A stretch of 64,000 nt of DNA, taken from NCBI GenBank assembly GCA_946122785.1, contig CAMGYJ010000002.1:66241703-66305702 (forward strand). The letters are read 5' to 3'. The stretch's first letter is position 1; every line of letters starts with the position of its first letter. The stretch is from Linum tenue (lineage: Eukaryota > Streptophyta > Magnoliopsida > Malpighiales > Linaceae). Both the position numbers and the translations under genes were made by a program. The notes under the pieces are model-generated. The model saw nothing but the letters and a program-made list of their open reading frames with translations, made no database searches and had not been told where the DNA came from. Below are positions 58,404 to 64,000 of the stretch, one piece after another.

Positions 58404-59022
58404 GAAGCCAAAGGGGAACGCCTGCGGGAGTAAGTTTGTAGTGCTGTGTAATCAAAAGCGCTTGTTGTGTTCAGCGCCTCGTGTTGTGTAACCAAAGCGC
58501 CCGTCGTGGTAAGGCGCCTCCGTTTGTGTTAATGAAAACGCTCCCTAGAATGATCTCCTTCTGACTTATGCGCCCAAGAAAGAAATGCGCCCAAAGAAAG
58601 AAATAAATGCGCCCGTAAGAATTTGCGCCCACGTCCGTAAAGCACCCATAAATATGTGCCCGAAATCATGAAAAGACACGAGAATTGAAAGTGCCCATGA
58701 AAATGCGCCCACGAAAGTAACGCGCCCAATTACGTAACGCGCCCATGAATATGAGTAACGCGCCCAATTAAGTAACGCGCCCGATGGAGGAAATGGAAAA
58801 TGCCCGTAAAATTGCGAGAAAAATTAGTTCGATACATAATGCGCCCCGAAAGATAATGCGCCCTGAAAAGAGTTGAAAGCGAAACAAGTGCCCAAAAGAG
58901 GGCATAAAGTTGACATGGCATAACAGGCACACGCCCAAGCAAAAGTTTATGAAAAAGCGATGTAAATCGACAAACATTCAAGGAAAACCATGGTACATAT
59001 CACAAACAGAGGCGTGCCCTGA
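58404..59022. repeat. GCGCCC-rich spacer of the gypsy element
   Basis: A non-coding spacer between integrase and the antisense gene, with more than a dozen irregular repeats of the type (a)atgcgccc(a/g) or taacgcgccc separated by 10-30 bp. Short open frames are by-products. Confidence 0.7.
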
Positions 59023-61489
59023 CTACTCGGCCTCCGAAGACACATCTCCCATGGACGAGTCGCTCTCTTGTGGAGAAGGCGCCTCTCCACCTCCTGCAGG
59101 CGCCGCGCCATCCTCAGCCGCCTCTTCTTGCTCCTGCGGCATTTCCTCAATAACAAAGTTCACAAGGTCGGGGAAATTGACGGTGACGTCGGGGTACTCC
59201 TGATCAAGCTTTCTCTTGACAAGCACCAAACTGTCGAGAGACGCCTTGGCAATCAGGTCTTGCCCTGCCTCTGAATTGGGGAAGTTTTTAAGAGACGCCT
59301 TGAGAGCCCTTTTTTCCTCCCGCGCACTCCTCAGGGCCTTCTTGTAATCCCTTCGGCGGTAGGCGGCCGCCTTTACCTCGTCCTGGAGGGCGCTTTTCTC
59401 CTCCTTCAAGGCAGCAAGTTCGACATCACGGGCGCCTAGGTCTTGTGTTAATGCCTCCTTCTCCGCAGTCAGGGCGCCCAACTTTTGCTCGAACTCTCGG
59501 CGCTCATCTTCCATGCGGGCAGCAAAGTCGGCGTCTCGTTGGCGGCGCTCCTCCTCCAGCAGGCTTTGGAGCGTCGAGATTTGCTTGATCGCCTCCACTT
59601 GCGCCTCCTCGCACTCCTTGACAAGTTGCTCGCGGTGCATGGTAACGGTATCAAGGTTATCCTTCATAGTAGACAAGGACGCCCGGGCCTCGCGACACTC
59701 CTCAACCGCAAGGTCTGCCTTCCGGGCGCCTGCCTCGGCAAGAAGAAGCATCTGCAAGAAATAGGACGCCCAAGCAAGTGAACAAAAAAAAATGAAAAAA
59801 TGAACAAGGCAAACACGGGCGCGAATGAACAGACCTTGGCTCCCATTCGGGCGACTTCGGCCCATGGATGATCCTCCGAGATCTCGGAAGGCACCTGTAG
59901 AAGTTGGGAAGCGGAGAGAGCCAGGCCCATCGCACATCCACGATCTACTGCTGCTCGTGGAGAACAAGACAAGGCAACACGCCCCATCTCAGTGCGCCTG
60001 GGCTGAATCATGGGCGGTTTCCCATCTGGCCCAAGCAGGCGCCCTTCCACTATGGCATAGCGGTGGGAAGCGCCTTGAGTCGAGGCGCCTCCCTCTCCTT
60101 CGCCGGCCCTTTGCCGTTTGGGTTGCTGGGTCAATGGGGCGCCTTCCCTCTTGCCACGGCTGATCAAAGGCACCTCATCCTCTTGATCATCCAAGTCCTC
60201 GATCACAACGCGGTCTTCATTGCCATCTGCGCCCGATGGTGTGGACGCCTCGCTTGAAGCCTTGGTTGGCTTCTCCCCGGGCGCCTTTCCCTTCCCTTTA
60301 TCCATAGGCGCCGCAAACGGTTGTGGAGTGGAGACTGAGGCAGGAGACGACTCCCGAGGGTTGGACCCTCCTTGCCGAGGCTCCTGCAGAGTCATCTTCT
60401 CATAAGTACTCTTGATCAAGTCAGCAATGCGGCCAAATTTTGTACCTGCAAACAAAGCGAATGGTTAGCTAAGGCGCCCAAAAAAGGATGAAAAAAGCAA
60501 AAAGGGCACTTAACACACCATCTGCATAATATTCCTCTAAAATAGGCGCCCGTGCACTAGTTGGGCGCAAATTTACAGGTGAGGCGCTTATTAGTGCGGC
60601 CCCATCTCGCTCTTCTCGGCTTAGAACAACAGCAGCGTTGAAGCGAACCTCTGTGCCAAGCTCCCAGTCAGTCCTAAAGGCGCCTCCACTTTCAAAGAAG
60701 TAATCTCTATGCTCCTTCATGAAGAAGAAGCCTGTGAACCATGTACGCCCCAATTTAGGGCATTTTGTCACGAAATGGGCGCACAATTTTTTCCGCCGCT
60801 TCAATGACAGACAGTTGTTCCGGGGCGTCACCGAGAAAAAGTGAAGAAACAAGTTGAAGGTCGGGCTCACGTGGTGAATTTGGCACTTCAGCTTGAAGAG
60901 CACGACAATCAGTATTACGGATGGAGATAGGCGCCCAATCGTGCACTCGCAGTAATCCAGAATACCCTCCAATATGGGATCTATAGGAAACCGGAGCCCG
61001 AACCGGAAATATTCCTGGTAGATACCCAACCAGCGGGGCCCACACAGCCCTACCCTGGCCATAGGCGATGGAGGCGCGTACGTCCAGGTGCGAGGGAGCC
61101 CAAGCCCAGCGATCAAGCTAGTCATCCAAGGCGCTGAGATGGTGGAGTTATGCTCGGGCCCTGCCACATTCGTCGGCAAACATGCTGTCTCCCAAGGCGC
61201 ATACTCCGGCGGCCAGGTGCCTTCCCAAGTGGTCATCTTGTACGACCCATCTTCCGGCACGTAGTAGTTCGATGAAGGCGTCGGTATGGGTGACAATTCG
61301 GACGCCCCCGCTAAGACAAGTCAAGTAGGCGCACAACCGTTGGAGTAGTAAGAGGCGCCTCCATCGCAAGAATTCACAAGCATTCAAAAAAGAGAGAGAG
61401 AGAGAGAGTGGCTTACCGGTTTTAGAAGGACCGCCTTGGTGCTGAGAAGAGCCCGCGGCGGCGGTGGCAGAGTTTGTTGGGAGAGACAT
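59023..61489 (-). CDS. Antisense four-exon gene of the Tat element (plant transposon-protein type)
   Basis: On the strand opposite gag-pol, exons 61,417-61,489, 60,519-61,310, 59,835-60,445 and 59,023-59,751 join through GT-AG introns (106, 73 and 83 bp) without a stop to about 734 residues. Exon 2 (about residues 25-288) carries a compact domain (YVPEDGSYKMTTWEGTWPPE, EYFRFGLRFPIDPILEGILD, FVTKCPKLGRTWFTGFFFM), the style of Pfam 'putative gypsy type transposon' proteins. Exon 3 is disordered, Lys/Pro/Ser-rich with KPTKASSEAS and a KRQR stretch. Exon 4 is a long Glu/Arg/Leu-rich coiled coil with an acidic end. Antisense extra frames are known in Tat relatives, but their function is not. The start ATG at 61,489 was chosen for its spliceable short first exon. 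An upstream in-frame ATG at 61,597 would add 36 residues. Confidence 0.75.
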
Positions 61490-62302
61490 CGCGCCGAGAG
61501 GAATGGAACGCTGAGGCAGAGGAGAGACACGGCAGAGAGAGAAACTAGAGTGAGAAGGCAATTGGGGGCGAATGAATAGAGTAAGGCAGAGAACCAACCT
61601 CCATTTAAAGAAGGAGGTAGCGCCTCGAAAATTGTGTCGTCCGCCACGTGTCTAAATCACAACCGCACGGTTTGGGACCCAACACCGGCGATTGTGAGGG
61701 GGCAGCAGGGGGTAGGCGCCTTGGAAAGGGGATGAATGCGGGGCGCCTCGGAAAGAGGGATGAATGTGAGGCACCTCTGTCGACAAAGGGAAGCACGAGA
61801 TGAGGCGCTAGGGAGGCGCTTTTGACTGGGGGAAGCAAGCGGCTAAGGCGCAAGGCGCCGGGCAGCAGGAGACAACCGAGACGCCTTCGACAAATTGAAG
61901 AGCGCGGGGCGCTTTGAATAAGGGCTGCTAGGGCGCACGGCGAAGCGGGGGGAGTCTTTAATGTAGCGCGAAATTGATGCGCCCGGGAGAGAAAGGAAGG
62001 CGTCGGCTAAGAAACAAGAGGGTTGAATTTTAGGCGCCCCGAGGAAGGAAATCGAAAGTCATATGGCTACGGAGAGGCCCGGGAAAAAAAGTTAGTCGAA
62101 TATTAATGATTGAGGGCGCCTGAGTCAAGGACGCCCGTGGTACGCTAGGGGCGCTGGGGTGTTTCAGTAGGATAGAAGCGCCTATTCTAAAAAGGCGTCG
62201 ATCGCAGCAAAATGGGGGGCAAGCGGCTGTCGCGATGAGGTGGAAGAAGGAGACTAAAAGCCTAATAGTTAGGCGCTCAAGGAATCCAAAACTTGAGCAC
62301 CT
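61490..62302. other. Non-coding 3' region of the gypsy element
   Basis: Region upstream of the antisense gene, on the minus strand. It is rich in AGGCGC/GCGCC repeats and contains ttaaa-type A/T tracts near the antisense start (atttaaag, 61,604-61,611) that could serve as its core promoter. No gene was recognised. Confidence 0.5.
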
Positions 62303-62316
62303 AACTGGGGGGCAAT
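62303..62316 (+). other. Polypurine tract
   Basis: Purine-rich aactggggggcaat immediately before the 3' LTR, as needed for plus-strand DNA priming. Confidence 0.7.
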
Positions 62317-62816
62317 TGTTGGGGGTGTTCAAATGATAAGGCCTCAATACGTGAGTAGGGGCCCATGACCCTGGAATGGGCCGTGACTGGCGCCCATGAG
62401 TTTGGATCAGGAGAGCAAGTCGACCTGAGCGCCCGGTGTGATGATGTGAGTAGTTGCACGTTAGGCGCCTAGGGTGCGCTTGATAGTTGTGCGCACCCAA
62501 AGTGGGCGCCCGGAATCACTTGCAAAGAGGGCGCCCGGAATCACTTGCATTAAATGCAAGGGTGACGTGGAAGTCCGTACGGAGAGATCCAGGTAAGCCA
62601 TGATCGGCTATAAATAGTGAGGTTGGTAAGCATTTACTCAATTTGGTTTCTCTCACTAAAATAGTGCATAATAAGCACTTCTCTCACTAAGAAAAGTACT
62701 GACTTGAGCGTTGGAGGACTAACGGGCCACAAGGCCCACCTCTGTGAGTGCAGGCTTATCCACGAGGGTAAGGGCTTGTACGGAAGGGAAGTTGGAGGAT
62801 CAGGCGGGCATCAACA
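62317..62816 (+). repeat. 3' LTR of the gypsy element
   Basis: It begins TGTTGGGGGTG and ends GGCATCAACA, identical to the 5' LTR apart from about six substitutions. The same TATA box, direct repeat and four GGCGCC sites are present. Confidence 0.95.
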
Positions 62817-62888
62817 GTTAAATATGATTTCATTAATGACGAAATCACAATATTTTATTTAAATCGTTCATAGACACTTCACATGTTT

Positions 62889-63115
62889 GTCAGAATCAGT
62901 TGTACCATCAACTGTGCTTTCACTTTCGTCAGAATGAGTTGTGTCATCAACTGTTCATTCAGCTTTGATAAGAATGAGTTGTGTGATCAACTGTTCATTC
63001 AACTTTAATCAGAATGAGTTGTGTCATCAACTGTTCATTCAACTTTAATCATAATGAGTTGTGCCATCAACTGTCATTGAACTTTAATCATGTAGAGTTG
63101 TATCATCATCTGGAA
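62889..63115. repeat. 40-bp tandem repeats, about 5.5 copies
   Basis: The unit agaatgagttgtgtcatcaa plus ctgttcattcaactttaatc recurs with an exact 40-bp period at 62,891, 62,931, 62,971, 63,011 and 63,051, and a decayed partial copy near 63,090. It lies in the right part of the Harbinger-like element. Confidence 0.92.
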
Positions 63116-63828
63116 GATAACTTTGACCACTATTATTGAAGGAATCATTTCGTGCTTATATAAATGACCCTAAGAACTTGGTCATTCTACTCATCCATCT
63201 ATCAACCTTCTCTCTTGAAAAAAACATTCAACCTTCATTCTTCTCTCTTGCCACCCAAAACTCTTTTTCCCTCATGGATTCCCCTGGTAGAGAAGCTTAT
63301 GAGAGGCAAAGGGAAGCTGGTGAGAGGGAAAGGGAAGCTGATTGTCAACTTGATGACATGATCAGAAATTTGAGAGTAAGAGAGGTTTTAATTTGTTGGG
63401 AAGAAGATATAATTGATCTTTGATGAGAACGAGAGAAGATATTGGAAGAGATGAGGTTGGAGTGAAGAAACATGAGGTATTTATTGAGAAATATATGAAA
63501 AAGAGCTGTTGGGGGTTAATAGAGCCGTTGGTAATTAATTGGGTGACTGAAAATGATTTTTTTAACACAATTCTAACGGGAATAAAGATGGCTCGCACGC
63601 AGGGGGGATTTTTGCGCTAAACGCGAGCCATGGATTGGCTCCGGGTTCAGTGCGCTCGTTGCCTGTTTGGAAGAAAGGAGGGCCCGCCTCCCACCACAAT
63701 TCTAACTTTCCTTGACTTCTTCCAATGAGTTTTTAGCCGAAAATTTTGGCTTTTTTGGCTATTTGGATTTTCCCATTGATTGTTGGAGGAACTCTTTTAG
63801 CTTTTTTGGCTGATTGTTGGAGATGGTC
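63116..63828 (+). other. Unrecognised leader-like sequence and short frames
   Basis: A TATA-like ttatataaat (63,155-63,164) is followed by a CT-rich leader and a frame (ATG at 63,274) reading MDSPGREAYERQREAGERER, charged and helical, which stops at 63,423. A second short frame (63,423-63,620) does not join it clearly. This looks like the first exon of a transposon-borne gene whose rest is missing, but no family was recognised. Confidence 0.4.
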
Positions 63829-63831
63829 TAA

Positions 63832-64000
63832 CAAATCATACTAAAGTCTAAACATTGACAATAACCTAAACTTGATGATGATTATAACTTCCTCTAAACC
63901 TTGTCGATCCACTTTGACATTCATGGTCACCGGTTTGAGTTTTGACGATCTTTCAATGTCTCTTATTATGCACAATAACCTGACTCCATTGTCGGTCCGT
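63832..64000. other. Flanking DNA at the window edge
   Basis: No gene was recognised. The last about 25 bp (aacctgactccattgtcggt) resemble 52,076-52,100 (aacccgactccattgccggt), just left of the Harbinger-like element. Confidence 0.4.

Larger units (their letters stand above)
52518..62816 (+). mobile_element. Ty3/gypsy LTR retrotransposon, Tat lineage
   Basis: Two 500-bp LTRs (52,518-53,017 and 62,317-62,816) with about six differences are flanked by an exact GTTAA duplication (52,513-52,517 and 62,817-62,821). Order on the plus strand: LTR, primer-binding region (ttggcgcgacagg), gag, protease, RT, RNase H, a second RNase H, integrase, a spacer of GCGCCC-rich repeats, then a minus-strand multi-exon gene, a polypurine tract and the LTR. 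A duplicated RNase H and an extra reading frame downstream of pol are known for the Tat group (Retand, Ogre, Grande). The plus-strand genes are broken at several points. The near-identical LTRs point to a recent insertion. Confidence 0.93.
52260..63828. mobile_element. PIF/Harbinger-like element split by a gypsy insertion
   Basis: The left end GACTATCTCCAACGACC (52,260) and right end TTGTTGGAGATGGTC (to 63,828) form an inverted pair with one mismatch over the first 13 bp. Each is flanked by TAA (52,257-52,259 and 63,829-63,831), the usual Harbinger target duplication. Removing the gypsy insertion (52,518-62,816 plus the 5-bp duplication) leaves about 1.27 kb. Both ends have GCC-AAA-type subterminal motifs. 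The right part holds 40-bp tandem repeats and two short open frames without recognised domains, so a transposase is absent. Confidence 0.75.

Noticed and set aside
62889..63115. Possible CRISPR-like array
   Set aside because: The units are contiguous 40-bp tandem repeats with no distinct spacers, and the genome is a plant's.
63976..64000. Short match between the window end and 52,076-52,100
   Set aside because: Only about 20-25 bp, at the window edge. It may be part of a repeat, but this cannot be judged without the following sequence.

Overview
The window is nuclear DNA of a flowering plant, most likely a core eudicot. It has intron-rich genes with GT-AG splicing, chloroplast-targeted and plant-only families (PRIN2-like, PADRE, GASA, the plant form of DNA polymerase lambda), and many plant transposon types. 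The species cannot be told from the sequence.

Layout. 1-17.8 kb is transposon-dominated: a decayed Ty1/copia element (2.3-5.6 kb), a small hAT element with an exact 8-bp target duplication (6.7-7.7 kb), a 5.3-kb Ac-like hAT element with a nearly intact transposase gene and a captured piece of a phytoene synthase gene (8.2-13.5 kb), and a Pack-MULE carrying broken pieces of a folate-biopterin-transporter-like gene (13.85-15.33 kb). 17.9-48.3 kb is the genic core: a PADRE/DUF4228 gene, two PRIN2-like plastid genes, a plastid RRM protein, tRNA-Val(AAC), DNA polymerase lambda head-to-head with an RH22-type DEAD-box helicase, a GASA/snakin peptide gene and an 18-exon plastid leucine-rich-repeat gene (EMB2004-like). 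Small hAT elements sit between these genes, most with readable target duplications. Exon structures are given for every gene, and all reading frames close.

48.7-64 kb is again repeats: an hAT MITE, a 5' fragment of an L1-type LINE, and a PIF/Harbinger-like element (52,260-63,828, TAA duplication). A 10.3-kb Ty3/gypsy element of the Tat type has inserted into the latter (two 500-bp LTRs, about 1% different, GTTAA duplication). Its gag-pol is broken by stops and frameshifts and its integrase has lost the catalytic glutamate. On the opposite strand it carries an apparently intact four-exon reading frame of about 734 codons. The whole gypsy element is strikingly rich in the palindrome GGCGCC.

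Themes. Several genes serve plastid gene expression (PRIN2, PRIN2-like, RRM protein, RH22 helicase, EMB2004-like LRR protein). From memory, their neighbourhood matches two duplicated Arabidopsis segments around At1g10510-At1g10588 and At1g59990-At1g60010. The most unusual parts are the antisense gene and GGCGCC motif load of the gypsy element, and the two gene-capture events.
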